Positions 28,597 through 37,896 of a DNA stretch of 64,000 bases are shown here, in pieces. The first letter of the stretch is position 1. Every line of letters begins with the position of its first letter. The translations under genes were made by a program, and so were the position numbers. The notes beneath the pieces were generated by a model. The model saw only the letters and a program-made list of their open reading frames with translations, searched no databases and had not been told where the DNA came from. The stretch spans positions 62,001 through 126,000 of the forward strand of contig JADKAC010000005.1 of NCBI GenBank assembly GCA_016715425.1, read 5' to 3'. The stretch comes from Bacteroidota bacterium (GTDB lineage Bacteria > Bacteroidota > Bacteroidia > Chitinophagales > BACL12).

Positions 28597-28934
28597 AAAA
28601 AACTTTATTAATTACATTGTCATTTTGCTTTTTGCTTAAAAGCGTTTTTTCTCAAGTAACAGACTATTCCTATTATGGTAGCTCTGTAACCCCTAAAGGT
28701 GATTTACATACACTCATTGTTTTTATCGGATTAGACGATGCTACAAGCGCAGATGATTACGACAATTGGGATTACAATGATTTACCGGAATGGGCAAAAG
28801 GAGATTATAATGAGGTATTTGATACAGATGCTACTCAGATACATACTGTACGCAACCTTACAAGTTATAATCATACGATGAGTAATGGAGCATTTACAAT
28901 TACCGGAGAAATATATCCTGAATTGAATAAATGA
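28593..28934 (+). CDS. small secreted protein, possibly the truncated N-terminus of a larger protease-like gene
   Basis: The 113-residue product has a signal peptide (KKTLLITLSFCFLLKSVFSQ) and then TPKGDLHTLIVFIGLDD and NLTSYNHTMSNGAFTITGE. These motifs resemble the N-terminal part of large secreted M6-like peptidases of Bacteroidota, but here the chain stops soon after, with no catalytic domain. It overlaps its upstream and downstream neighbours by ATGA. It may be a decayed fragment or a real small secreted factor working with the kinase downstream. Confidence 0.6.
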   Translation: MKKTLLITLSFCFLLKSVFSQVTDYSYYGSSVTPKGDLHTLIVFIGLDDATSADDYDNWDYNDLPEWAKGDYNEVFDTDATQIHTVRNLTSYNHTMSNGAFTITGEIYPELNK

Positions 28935-31900
28935 TAAAACTCAGAAGTAGAATATCACTTTTAGTAATTACATTTTTAGTGAAGTGTACTTTGCTGATTT
29001 CTACTTTAGTTGCACAAAATAATTTATACTTTGAATCCATCGCTTCTCCGGGAATTTATACACCGGTTACCCGTGCTTTAGCGTTTGACGCAAACGGTTA
29101 TTTATATTCAGGAACTAATGATGGATTGTATAAATACAATGGGTTTATATTCAGTAAATACCCCACAGCATCATCGGGTAATTTATCTTGTCCGGTTAAT
29201 AATATTCGTGCATTGTTGTTTGATGGTTCCTCTATGTGGATTGGTGGCAGTGAAGGATTGGCAAGATTAAACACAAATACAAATGAGTTTAAGGAAATAA
29301 ATTTAAATCTTCCTGAAAAGCAGAAATTGGTAAAAACAGTTCGGGTGTTGGCGCAATTAAATGATAGTGTAATTTGTGCCAGTACATCCACAGGTATTTC
29401 ATTGATTAATATGCATACAAACATTGCTTCTTATTTTTCAATGCCCGAAGAGTTTAATGCAAGTGGAAAAAATATAGTGCGCTCGCTATTTTTAGATCCA
29501 AATGGAAAGCTATGGATTGGTACTGAATCACAAGGTATTTTTATTTTTGATACAGAGGTTGGCGAAATATTTATGGGTTCAAAATATTATCCCGCTTTGA
29601 ATCAGTTTTCGGAATCCGTTGTAAGCACAATTTCAAATTATGTAAACGAGAATTTCATTTTTTCTGCCGATGATATTATTTATCTTTTTAATTATCAGCA
29701 AGGCAGTTGTAGTTTATTTTTTGATGAAAAGCATTTGCAAACTGATTTTCAATCTGCTATAAAAAAAATCCAAAAAGTAAATGCAGATGGAGACTTACTA
29801 TTAATAACATCCGATGAAGGTTTGTATTATTTTAATGCAAACCATAATACATTACAGCAATATAGTTATGATGCCCGTTGGTATAATAGTTTGAAGGAAA
29901 ATTATTTGAATGATATAGTGGTTGGCGGCGATGGCATGTTTTGGCTTGCAACAGAAAATGCAGGTATTATTAAATGCAATACATGGTATTCTAAATATCA
30001 ATTTGCTCTTTTACCACAAATCGGTTCTAATAATTTTGTGGTAAGTGTTAATGATATAACTACACTTGCTGGTGATGTTTGGTTAGCTACTTCCGAAGGT
30101 TTGATTCAATATAAAAAAGATAATACTTTCAAAACATTTAATAGTAATTCTGTTTTTTCGGAGTCTTACATGCAGTATATTCATGTGCTTGATAGCAATC
30201 ATTTAGTATTTCAGGTATGGATGGATGGCGTTGGCGAATTTGATCCTACAACAAACACATTTTCTTATTTACAACATCCAAATAATTCGGGCAATAGCAA
30301 TGCACCTGTTTTTGATTGGTTGAGTTATGTGGATGAAAATCAAAATTATTATCTCGCAGATTTTGATGGCAATTATTTGCGTTGCAATTATACCAGTAAA
30401 CAAGTGGATACTTTATTTACAGCGGATGAAGTGGACTTATCGTTGCCTGTTGTAATTCCACAAAATGAAAATATTTTATGGATATTTTCTTCATCAAAAC
30501 TGTATAGATATGATATGCAAAAAAAGCAATTGAATCAAATTGCAGAGGATGGGTTTGGCAATACTTTGCCTCCTGTTTCATTTCAGGAAGATATTATTGT
30601 GCGCACTAATGGAGTTGTATATCTCAGTTCTGATGAGGGTTTCTTTAAATATGATTATACTGAAAATAAGTTGAAACATTTTACAACGAATGATGGATTG
30701 CCTTCAAATAATTGTTATTCGCTGTTCGAAAATCCGGAGGGCAAATTATATATTTCTTATAAAGATGGTATTGTAGAATATAATGAAACAACAGAAAAAT
30801 TTGTTGTGATTCCATTGCCACTTTTAGTTGCTTCATCACCAACTCCACATTATGATGGAAACTATTTTTATCAGGGTGCAGATAATTGTTTTGTAAAAGC
30901 AAATATCAAGGACCTGCAACCCAATACATATAAACCCCAATTGAGAATACTTTCATTTACTGCCGGCGATAAAATTATTTCTTTAGCCGATTTATCAAAA
31001 CCAATTTTATTAAAGTATTCTGATTTCCCAATTGTCATTAATTATGAATTAATAGATTATGTAAATGATGCAAATAATATTTTGCAGTATCAATTATCAG
31101 GATGGGATAATAGTTGGATTGATGATGATAACCGGAATATGAAAGCACTATATTCTAAAATTACACATGGGGAATATAACTTTCAATTGCGCAGTAATAA
31201 CCCATCCGGCAACAGCGAAATATTATTGGAAATACCCTTTGATGTATTAGCTCCATTCTGGCAAACGCCATGGTTTATTGCAGGTGTAATTCTATTTTTA
31301 TTGGCGGTGCCGTATAGTATTTATCGCTATAGAATAAATGAATTAAAGAATATTCATAACATGCGCAATAAAATTGCATTAGATCTGCATGATGAAGTAG
31401 GTAGCTCACTGAGCAGTATTAAAATGTTGAGCGAAATGGCAACACAACAAGTGGATAATAAAAATTTGCTGGAACGCATTGGAAATAATGCAGGTGAATC
31501 TGTAGATAAAATGCGGGATATAATCTGGATGATAAATCCGAAGTATGATCAGATTGAAAATTTGGGTAACCGAATGGAAAAATTTATTGCAGAAATATGC
31601 AATGCAGCCGGTATTGAATACACTTTCGAAAATACATTAAATACACAAATTAAATTGCAGATGAATCAGCGAAAAAATACTATTCTGATTTTGAAGGAAG
31701 CTGTTCATAATGCAGTAAAATATTCTGAAGCTACACATTTGCATGTACATTTATCGCAATCAGGAAAAGTGTTACAACTAGAAGTAAAGGATAATGGTAT
31801 TGGATTTAATAGTGAAATAATTGAACCCGGAAATGGTTTGGATAGTATGCAAAAAAGAGCAGAGGAATTAAAGGGAAGTTTACACATTATTTCATCTCCC

Positions 31901-31939
31901 GGAAACGGTACTGTGGTGTTGTTGAAATTTGGCTATTAG
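28931..31939 (+). CDS. propeller-sensor (Reg_prop/Y_Y_Y) histidine kinase, HisKA_3 type
   Basis: A 1002-residue sensor kinase. An N-terminal signal/anchor is followed by a large periplasmic region of two-component propeller repeats (GLYKYNG, GGSEGLARLN, WIGTESQGIFIF, LATENAGIIK) and a Y_Y_Y domain (QYQLSGWDNSWIDDDN, YNFQLRSNNPSG). A transmembrane helix (WFIAGVILFLLAVPYSIY) leads to the HisKA_3 box with phospho-acceptor H820 in LDLHDEVGSSLSSIKML, then a HATPase domain (N box LKEAVHNAVKYSEA, G1 VKDNGIGFN, G2 GNGLDSM). No response regulator gene is adjacent, so it is an orphan here. A sugar- or polymer-derived signal is plausible. Confidence 0.9.
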   Translation: MIKLRSRISLLVITFLVKCTLLISTLVAQNNLYFESIASPGIYTPVTRALAFDANGYLYSGTNDGLYKYNGFIFSKYPTASSGNLSCPVNNIRALLFDGSSMWIGGSEGLARLNTNTNEFKEINLNLPEKQKLVKTVRVLAQLNDSVICASTSTGISLINMHTNIASYFSMPEEFNASGKNIVRSLFLDPNGKLWIGTESQGIFIFDTEVGEIFMGSKYYPALNQFSESVVSTISNYVNENFIFSADDIIYLFNYQQGSCSLFFDEKHLQTDFQSAIKKIQKVNADGDLLLITSDEGLYYFNANHNTLQQYSYDARWYNSLKENYLNDIVVGGDGMFWLATENAGIIKCNTWYSKYQFALLPQIGSNNFVVSVNDITTLAGDVWLATSEGLIQYKKDNTFKTFNSNSVFSESYMQYIHVLDSNHLVFQVWMDGVGEFDPTTNTFSYLQHPNNSGNSNAPVFDWLSYVDENQNYYLADFDGNYLRCNYTSKQVDTLFTADEVDLSLPVVIPQNENILWIFSSSKLYRYDMQKKQLNQIAEDGFGNTLPPVSFQEDIIVRTNGVVYLSSDEGFFKYDYTENKLKHFTTNDGLPSNNCYSLFENPEGKLYISYKDGIVEYNETTEKFVVIPLPLLVASSPTPHYDGNYFYQGADNCFVKANIKDLQPNTYKPQLRILSFTAGDKIISLADLSKPILLKYSDFPIVINYELIDYVNDANNILQYQLSGWDNSWIDDDNRNMKALYSKITHGEYNFQLRSNNPSGNSEILLEIPFDVLAPFWQTPWFIAGVILFLLAVPYSIYRYRINELKNIHNMRNKIALDLHDEVGSSLSSIKMLSEMATQQVDNKNLLERIGNNAGESVDKMRDIIWMINPKYDQIENLGNRMEKFIAEICNAAGIEYTFENTLNTQIKLQMNQRKNTILILKEAVHNAVKYSEATHLHVHLSQSGKVLQLEVKDNGIGFNSEIIEPGNGLDSMQKRAEELKGSLHIISSPGNGTVVLLKFGY

Positions 31940-32086
31940 CTTTTGGCCATTTGCATTTGGCGGATTACTTAGACTATTGACTTAGACTATTGACTGGACA
32001 TTAACAAAAAACTTATTACTGATTACTCACTACTCACTACTCACTACTCACTATTCACAACTCACCATTCACTACCCGATTCTCAC
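31936..32086. repeat. intergenic low-complexity repeat block with TACTCAC heptamer array
   Basis: From the kinase stop codon onward the spacer holds TTAGCTTTTGGC, a 13-base unit CTTAGACTATTGA repeated twice (31968-31993), and nine heptamers from 32024 to 32086. The first four heptamers are exact TACTCAC, and later units drift to TATTCAC, AACTCAC and CATTCAC. Two of the phrases also occur in the 27281-27714 spacer. No gene is visible in the 206-base spacer. Confidence 0.85.
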
Positions 32087-32145
32087 AACCATTTTTCTAT
32101 TATATTTGACTCGCTGCTTGCCATCAACTTTAAACTTGATGATTT

Positions 32146-34620
32146 ATGCAACTCAACCTTCTCCTCCTTCTGGCGAGCATCTCATTTACAGTATGTAGCC
32201 AAACTATTGACGACGAACGCACTGTTAACTGGCACAACGTCGGCCTTACAAACAGTTGTAATTCTCCTACGCAAATTATAAATTTTTTAGATGCAGGCGG
32301 AAGCGGCGATGGTGCTTCTCCTAATGATGCAGTAATGAATACTGTCCTCGCTTCTATCTCTTCCGGAGTTACAGTTATTTATTTTCCTCCCGGAAATTAT
32401 TTTTTTCAATCATCAATTAGCCTGCAAAGTAATACAATAATAAAAGGTGCAGGTGCTGAAAGTACTACGCTCACTTTTGATCTTAATGTACCTTCTGATG
32501 CAATTATAATTAAAGGCGGTGAATCTGCTACTTATTCTTTTTGTACAAATAATATTTCGAAAAATGCACATACACTTCCTTTAGAAGATGCAGGTGATTT
32601 TGATATCGGTGATTATGTGGAATTATTCGAACAAGATGGAATGCTTGTTACTAGTGATTGGGCAATAAATACAACTGGACAAATTTTTAAAATTGAGAAT
32701 ATCATTGGTAATACTTTATATGTAGATGCCGAAGTGCGCAGAGATTTTTTTACTTCCAGATCAGTAGAAGTGAAGAAATTAAATCCTAAAATAAATGTGG
32801 GTATAGAAGAACTTACTATTATCCGACAGGATGAAACCACTAAAAATTATTCTAATATTTATTTTAAATATGCTGCCGAGTGTTGGGTGCGGGGTGTTGC
32901 AAGTTATGAATGTAATTATGCGCATATAGAACTGCATACTACCACACATTCCGAAGTTTCCGGTTGCTATATTCAGGATGCATTTGATTATGGTGATGGT
33001 GGTCGTGCTTATGGTGTTGTAGTGCATTATACTTCAGGAGATAATCTGGTTACTGATAATATTTTTAATCATTTGCGTCATAGTATGTTGTTGCAAGCAG
33101 GGGCAAATGGAAATGTGTTTTCTTATAATTATTCTATCAATCCGCATTGGTCAGATACATGGCTGCCTTCATCTTCTGCAGGTGATTTAGTATTGCATGG
33201 AAATTATCCTTACGCCAATTTATTTGAAGGCAATACGATACAAAATATTGTGATTGATGATTCGCATGGTGGCAATGGCAAGTACAATACTTTCTTTCGC
33301 AATCGTGCTGAACTCTATGGTATTTTTATGAGTAGTTCTTCTGCCGGTGGATATCAAAATTTTGTTGGAAATGAAATAACAAATAGCGGTTCCTTACTTG
33401 GATTATATAGTTTAAGTGGTAGTGGACATTTTGAATATGGCAATAATAAAATAGGTACTATAATTCCTTCCGGAACTTCTGATCTTTCTGAATCTACATT
33501 ATATATTGCAAGCCCTGATGCATTTTATTTAACAGAATCTGAATTTCCTCCAATCGGTACACCACAGCCATTTAATAATTTTTTAATTGAATCTGAAATG
33601 CGTTACACCGAAGACTTGCTTACAATGTCTGACGACTGTAATTCAAAAATAATTTTAGTTGAAAGCACGGATAACACTTCTTATTGCAATGGTGATTCTA
33701 TAAATATACATTTTGTTGTTGCCGGATTATTTAATCCGGAAAATATCTTTCGTGTGCAATTGATAAATAGTGCTGATGAAACGGATGTAATAAATTTGAT
33801 TGGTGATGTATCAGCTAATGAAATCATTTGCAATGCATCAGGTATAGCAACGGGCAATTACTATTTACGCATTGTTGCAAATAGTCCGTTTTCTATTGGA
33901 ACAATTTCAGAAAATACAATTGCGATTGGAAATAATTCTTCTACCGCAATCACAGAAACTATTGATGAAGGTTCTTCTTATACATTGCCAGATGGTTCGC
34001 TTACTTCAACTGCAGGAACCTATGTATTTAATTATACAAACACATTCGGTTGCGACTCTATAATCACAGTTACTCTCAACATTAATTCTGTTTGTGCTAT
34101 TCCCTCCGGAATGAATGTATTGTTCACCACTGCCACAACAGCAAAAATCTATTGGACAGCCGATGAAGATGCAGCATTGTATCACTTGCAATACAGAGTT
34201 GAAGGAACTACTACATGGCATAAGAAATATTGCTACTCCTCAAGTAAATTAATAATCGCTTTACTTCCTTCTACAACCTATCAATATAAAATCCGTGCAA
34301 AATGTGGTGGCGAATGGACTGATTTTTCTGCAATTAATACATTCACTACTCTTGAATTGCGTAAAGGAGAAACTCTTGCAGAGAATTCTCTTGTTGTTTT
34401 TCCAAATCCCGGTGATGGATTGTTCGCCGGAAATTTTATGAATACAGATGAAAGTTATCGGATAGAAATTACAAACATCAACGGAACAAAAGTTTTTAAC
34501 GGAATATTTTCCGGCGAAATATTTCAGATTGATTTGCGAGGCTATTCATCCGGGTTGTATTATCTACAATTAATTACCGATGATGGGTCAATAATTACCC
34601 AACCAATAATCGTTAATTAA
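32146..34620 (+). CDS. secreted right-handed beta-helix protein with Fn3 and type IX sorting domain
   Basis: The 824-residue protein has a signal peptide (cleavage near TVCSQ). A pectate-lyase-like beta-helix follows (FLDAGGSGDGASPNDAVMNTVL, VIYFPPGNYFF, TIIKGAGAESTTLTFD, then many Asn-rich turns). Next come a central Ig-like part, a fibronectin type III-like domain (SGMNVLFTTATTAKIYWTADE through PSTTYQYKIRAKC) and a C-terminal T9SS type A domain (VVFPNPGDGLFAGNF...GYSSGLYYLQLI). It resembles secreted polysaccharide lyases or hydrolases, but I cannot assign a substrate. It follows the orphan sensor kinase. Confidence 0.85.
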   Translation: MQLNLLLLLASISFTVCSQTIDDERTVNWHNVGLTNSCNSPTQIINFLDAGGSGDGASPNDAVMNTVLASISSGVTVIYFPPGNYFFQSSISLQSNTIIKGAGAESTTLTFDLNVPSDAIIIKGGESATYSFCTNNISKNAHTLPLEDAGDFDIGDYVELFEQDGMLVTSDWAINTTGQIFKIENIIGNTLYVDAEVRRDFFTSRSVEVKKLNPKINVGIEELTIIRQDETTKNYSNIYFKYAAECWVRGVASYECNYAHIELHTTTHSEVSGCYIQDAFDYGDGGRAYGVVVHYTSGDNLVTDNIFNHLRHSMLLQAGANGNVFSYNYSINPHWSDTWLPSSSAGDLVLHGNYPYANLFEGNTIQNIVIDDSHGGNGKYNTFFRNRAELYGIFMSSSSAGGYQNFVGNEITNSGSLLGLYSLSGSGHFEYGNNKIGTIIPSGTSDLSESTLYIASPDAFYLTESEFPPIGTPQPFNNFLIESEMRYTEDLLTMSDDCNSKIILVESTDNTSYCNGDSINIHFVVAGLFNPENIFRVQLINSADETDVINLIGDVSANEIICNASGIATGNYYLRIVANSPFSIGTISENTIAIGNNSSTAITETIDEGSSYTLPDGSLTSTAGTYVFNYTNTFGCDSIITVTLNINSVCAIPSGMNVLFTTATTAKIYWTADEDAALYHLQYRVEGTTTWHKKYCYSSSKLIIALLPSTTYQYKIRAKCGGEWTDFSAINTFTTLELRKGETLAENSLVVFPNPGDGLFAGNFMNTDESYRIEITNINGTKVFNGIFSGEIFQIDLRGYSSGLYYLQLITDDGSIITQPIIVN

Positions 34621-34627
34621 AAACAAA

Positions 34628-35764
34628 TTATTCTTCTCCCATATTTTTCATTTTCATAAGTAAAGTATAAGCACCTTTTGTAACAAATATTTTATCACTC
34701 ATTTGGGTACTATCAGGAAAAGTGATTTGAGTAAAACCATGTTCGGAGTTTTGAGTTGTAACTTCTTGCATTAAGTATTTTTTGTTTTCAGTTTGTTTAA
34801 AAACATACTGCTTACCTTCAAAGCGTACCAAACCTTCATCAGAAATAGCATAAGCATTATGAGAAGCTACATCTACTTCGGCATTCATATACATTCCTGG
34901 AATCAGCGATTTATCGTATTGCTCAAAGTGGCAATGTACCGTAACGGCTCTTTCATGCGATAAATCTTTTCCAATTAAAATGATTTCGCATTCATATTTT
35001 TTATTTGGTTGATTGTTGTTGTAAGCAATAATTTTTTGTCCAATAAAAAGTTTATCAAAATCTTTTTCAAAAACAGTTAACGCCAAATGAATATCATCAG
35101 GATTTACCAGCTCAAATAATACATCAGTTGGTGCAACATATTTTCCGATATTCATATTCACATGTGTTACAAATCCATCAATAGGTGAAGGAATATTTAT
35201 ACTTCGTGAAATTGTATTTTCATTGAGATTATCGGGATTGATATTGATGAGCTTTAGTTTTTCTGACAATGAATTAATCAGCACTTTTTGCGCAATATAT
35301 TCTGCTTGTGCAGTTTCAAACACTTTATCGCTACTGGACTTGCTTTGGTTTAAATCTTTCTGTCGCAAGTATTCTTTTTCAATGGAAGTAAAATGCGCAT
35401 TAGCTGTAAGATAATCCTGTTGCAGTTGAATATATTGCTGGTCTTCCATTATCGCAATTATCTCACCTTTGTTCACATGCATACCTTCCAACAGTTTTGT
35501 TGATTTTAAATATCCGCCCAAAGGCACACTTATAGAAACCATGTTTTGTGGTGGCACTTCAATTACACCATTTACTTTTAATATTGAAGAAATTTCCTGT
35601 TGCTCAAGCTTTCCGGTTTGTATATCCGAATTTTTTAATTGTGCATCTGTGAGTTCCACTGTGTTTTCTGTTAAGTTTTCTGAAGTGCTTTCATTTAAAT
35701 TTTGCTTGCTTCCGCAAGATGCAAGAATTGCAAACGCTATTGATATGATGAATATATTTTTCAT
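34628..35764 (-). CDS. RND efflux periplasmic adaptor (CusB/CzcB-like) lipoprotein
   Basis: A 378-residue membrane-fusion protein with lipobox ILASC. The barrel-sandwich halves are visible as VSISVPLGGYLKSTKLLEGMHVNKGEIIAIMED and SPIDGFVTHVNMNIGKYVAP, flanking an alpha-helical hairpin. A beta-barrel (ALTVFEKDFDKLFIGQKI) and a membrane-proximal domain follow. It joins the inner-membrane pump to the TolC-like channel. It is last in the efflux operon, nine bases after the TolC gene. Metal specificity cannot be read from it. Confidence 0.9.
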   Translation of the reverse strand: MKNIFIISIAFAILASCGSKQNLNESTSENLTENTVELTDAQLKNSDIQTGKLEQQEISSILKVNGVIEVPPQNMVSISVPLGGYLKSTKLLEGMHVNKGEIIAIMEDQQYIQLQQDYLTANAHFTSIEKEYLRQKDLNQSKSSSDKVFETAQAEYIAQKVLINSLSEKLKLININPDNLNENTISRSINIPSPIDGFVTHVNMNIGKYVAPTDVLFELVNPDDIHLALTVFEKDFDKLFIGQKIIAYNNNQPNKKYECEIILIGKDLSHERAVTVHCHFEQYDKSLIPGMYMNAEVDVASHNAYAISDEGLVRFEGKQYVFKQTENKKYLMQEVTTQNSEHGFTQITFPDSTQMSDKIFVTKGAYTLLMKMKNMGEE

Positions 35765-35772
35765 TACTAAAA

Positions 35773-36993
35773 TTATTTAGAAGTTAAGAAGTTGAGATGA
35801 ATGATAGCTTGATTCAGATCGTTCACCGAATCGATATAGTTACTTTGAATTGAAATTGCATTATTAATCAGCATGGTCCATTCCAGATAATTGATGTCGC
35901 CATTTTCAAATTGTTTTGTTGCTGTTTCACTTATAATGTCTGCATTTCGCAAAGCTGTTTCTTCAAAATACTTTACAGTTGCCAATTGAATTTCATATTT
36001 TTTAAAAGCGCTTTCATACTCTGATATTAGTGTTTGTTGTCCGAGTCGAAAATTGTTTTCACTAATTAATTCTAATGATTTTGCAGCATCTATATTTGCT
36101 TTTTGTGCACCAAAGAATAATGGAATTCCAATGCCAAACTGCACTGAACTAAACCGTTCTGATTTTGGATAGAACAAATCATCTGCTCCCATTCCCTGTT
36201 GGCTCATATTATTATAAGCGAGTTGTAAATCGGGGAGTAGTTTTGATTTTTGTAACTGTGTATTCACCATTGCAACATTTTTTTCTTGTTCCAATAATTG
36301 TAACGACGGATGATTGTTTATAAATGAAGTATCCGCAATTGCATTGAAATTCATTTTTGTATTATTAGCCGAAGGCAAATACACTATTGTGGTATTCAGC
36401 AATAATTGAAATTGCATTTGTAAAATTTCAATGTCTTGTTGAATTTGTTTTAACTGTATGGCTATTTGTCCACGTTGTGTTTCAGCGGTTGTTTTTTCCA
36501 GTATATTGCTTTCGCCTTTTGCAAAACGCAGATTTGCTTTTTCTAAAAATGCTGCATATACACTGTCTATTTTCATTAAGATATGTTGCTTCTCATTCAT
36601 ATAGATAATCTGATAGAAAACCTCACTCACTTGTTTTTTTAACTCCGCTTCCTTTAATGCAATGTGCAACACACTTGTTTTATAGTTTTCATTTTGCAGA
36701 GATTTTTGTTTTGCATAAACAGTCGGGAAACTAATTGACTGCGCAATTCCAAACTTGTTATCTGAAAAAGCCGAATTAAATTGCCCGAATTCACCAATCA
36801 AATTTGTTTGCGGAATATCAACGGCTGTTGCTTTTAATTTTTTTTGATATTCGGAGTACAACTTTTCATTTCTTACAGATAAATTATTATTCAATGCAGT
36901 ATCAATTGCACTCTGTAAACTGATAGTTTGTTGTGCTGATGCAATGCCGCTGAGAAGGCATATTATCGTAATAATTATTAAATACTTTTTCAT
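35773..36993 (-). CDS. TolC-family outer-membrane efflux protein (CzcC-like)
   Basis: The 406-residue protein has a signal peptide (cleavage near ASAQQ) and two TolC repeats with long coiled helices: SLQSAIDTALNNNLSVRNEK and later LISEYESAFKKYEIQLATVKYFEE. It forms the outer-membrane duct of the RND system. Short for TolC but normal for Bacteroidota CzcC/CusC-like proteins. It is separated from the czcA-like gene by the GxxExxY cassette although all genes point the same way. Confidence 0.88.
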   Translation of the reverse strand: MKKYLIIITIICLLSGIASAQQTISLQSAIDTALNNNLSVRNEKLYSEYQKKLKATAVDIPQTNLIGEFGQFNSAFSDNKFGIAQSISFPTVYAKQKSLQNENYKTSVLHIALKEAELKKQVSEVFYQIIYMNEKQHILMKIDSVYAAFLEKANLRFAKGESNILEKTTAETQRGQIAIQLKQIQQDIEILQMQFQLLLNTTIVYLPSANNTKMNFNAIADTSFINNHPSLQLLEQEKNVAMVNTQLQKSKLLPDLQLAYNNMSQQGMGADDLFYPKSERFSSVQFGIGIPLFFGAQKANIDAAKSLELISENNFRLGQQTLISEYESAFKKYEIQLATVKYFEETALRNADIISETATKQFENGDINYLEWTMLINNAISIQSNYIDSVNDLNQAIIHLNFLTSK

Positions 36994-37021
36994 TAGTTAT
37001 TTTTTACTCAAGATTATTTTT

Positions 37022-37206
37022 ATATTATTTATATGTGCAAATCTCCGTGATCTGCGGGCTATAATTCTCCCGCAGATTTCGCAGATAACCGCAGATGCTA
37101 TTTTTATATAAGTCATTTTTTTAATTTATTTATCTGCGTAAATCTGCATGATCTGTGGGCTGTATTTCTCCCGCAGATGTCGCAGATAACCGCAGATGCT
37201 TTTGTG
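37022..37206. repeat. hairpin repeat array, left flank of the GxxExxY gene
   Basis: Two copies of a unit of about 100 bases lie at about 37031-37130 and 37131-37206. Each has ATCTGCGGG (or a variant) and CCCGCAGAT as arms of a hairpin, followed by CGCAGATAACCGCAGATGC. The A/T-rich tail (GCTATTTTTATATAAGTC and on) recurs nearly unchanged in the right-flank array. The array lies between the TolC gene start and the GxxExxY gene stop. Confidence 0.92.
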
Positions 37207-37213
37207 AGCCTTT

Positions 37214-37591
37214 TCATAAATTGTTTACTTTTCTGTGGATTGATTCGGAAATATTCTCACTGTTGAAATTAACCAGGATTCCAAGTTTTAGCTTTGTCAA
37301 TTTTAAATATGTGAGAATTTGTTTGTGATGTACTTTAGCAAGTTCTTCTACTGATTTAATTTCAATGATGACTTTATCTTCTACCAAAATATCCAAGCGA
37401 AAACCTACATCTAAATATTGTCCGTCATATATTACAGGAATAGGTTGTTGCGCTCTTACATGGAGTCCGTCTTTCTTTAATTGATAAAGTAAGGCAGCTT
37501 CATATACATTTTCAAAAAGCCCTGGACCAAGTTGATTATATACTTCAAAGATGGCTCCTCTGATTTTGTATGATATTTCATTTTCTGTCAT
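37214..37591 (-). CDS. GxxExxY protein (PD-(D/E)XK nuclease-like)
   Basis: The 125-residue protein shows the family-naming motif in GLFENVYE (Gly-x-x-Glu-x-x-Tyr). A PD-(D/E)XK-like core, RLDILVEDKVIIEIKSVEEL, has an Asp and an E-x-K in the expected spacing. HKQILTYLKLTKLKLGILVNF completes the fold. Members of this family (TIGR04256/PDDEXK_3) are common in Bacteroidota and other phyla, often multicopy, and have no established function. Here it is nested between arrays of CGCAGAT-type hairpin repeats and splits an RND efflux operon while keeping the same orientation. Confidence 0.93.
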   Translation of the reverse strand: MTENEISYKIRGAIFEVYNQLGPGLFENVYEAALLYQLKKDGLHVRAQQPIPVIYDGQYLDVGFRLDILVEDKVIIEIKSVEELAKVHHKQILTYLKLTKLKLGILVNFNSENISESIHRKVNNL

Positions 37592-37611
37592 AGTGATAAA
37601 ATTTTAAGTGT

Positions 37612-37880
37612 CCATTATTTTTTTATCTGTGTGGTATAATTCTCCCGCAGATAACCGCAGATAATAGTATCTGCTTTTTTATAGATTATATATTTTTCTT
37701 TAGTTTATTTTTTTTATCTGCGTAAATCTGTGTGATCTGCGGGCTATATTTTTCCCGCATATTTCGCAAATAACCGCAGATGCTATTTTTTTATAAGTCA
37801 TTTTTTTAATTTATTTATCTGCGTAAATCTGTGTGATCTGCGGGCAATCTTTTTCTCGTAGATTAGCTCAGATACTTTTA
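37612..37880. repeat. hairpin repeat array, right flank of the GxxExxY gene
   Basis: A degenerate unit lies at about 37621-37680. It is followed by two good units starting at 37715 and 37816 (period 101 bases), each with TATCTGCGTAAATCTG and GATCTGCGGGC; the first also has the CCCGCA(T/G)AT arm. The A/T-rich linker between the units matches that of the left array. This fills most of the 305 bases between the GxxExxY gene and the RND pump gene; no gene is present in it. Confidence 0.92.
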
Positions 37881-37896
37881 TATACTTTTTCATTGG

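Noticed and set aside
37022..37880. CRISPR array
   Set aside because: Repeats are ~100 bp, contain their own hairpins, and the linkers are nearly identical rather than unique spacers; no cas genes.
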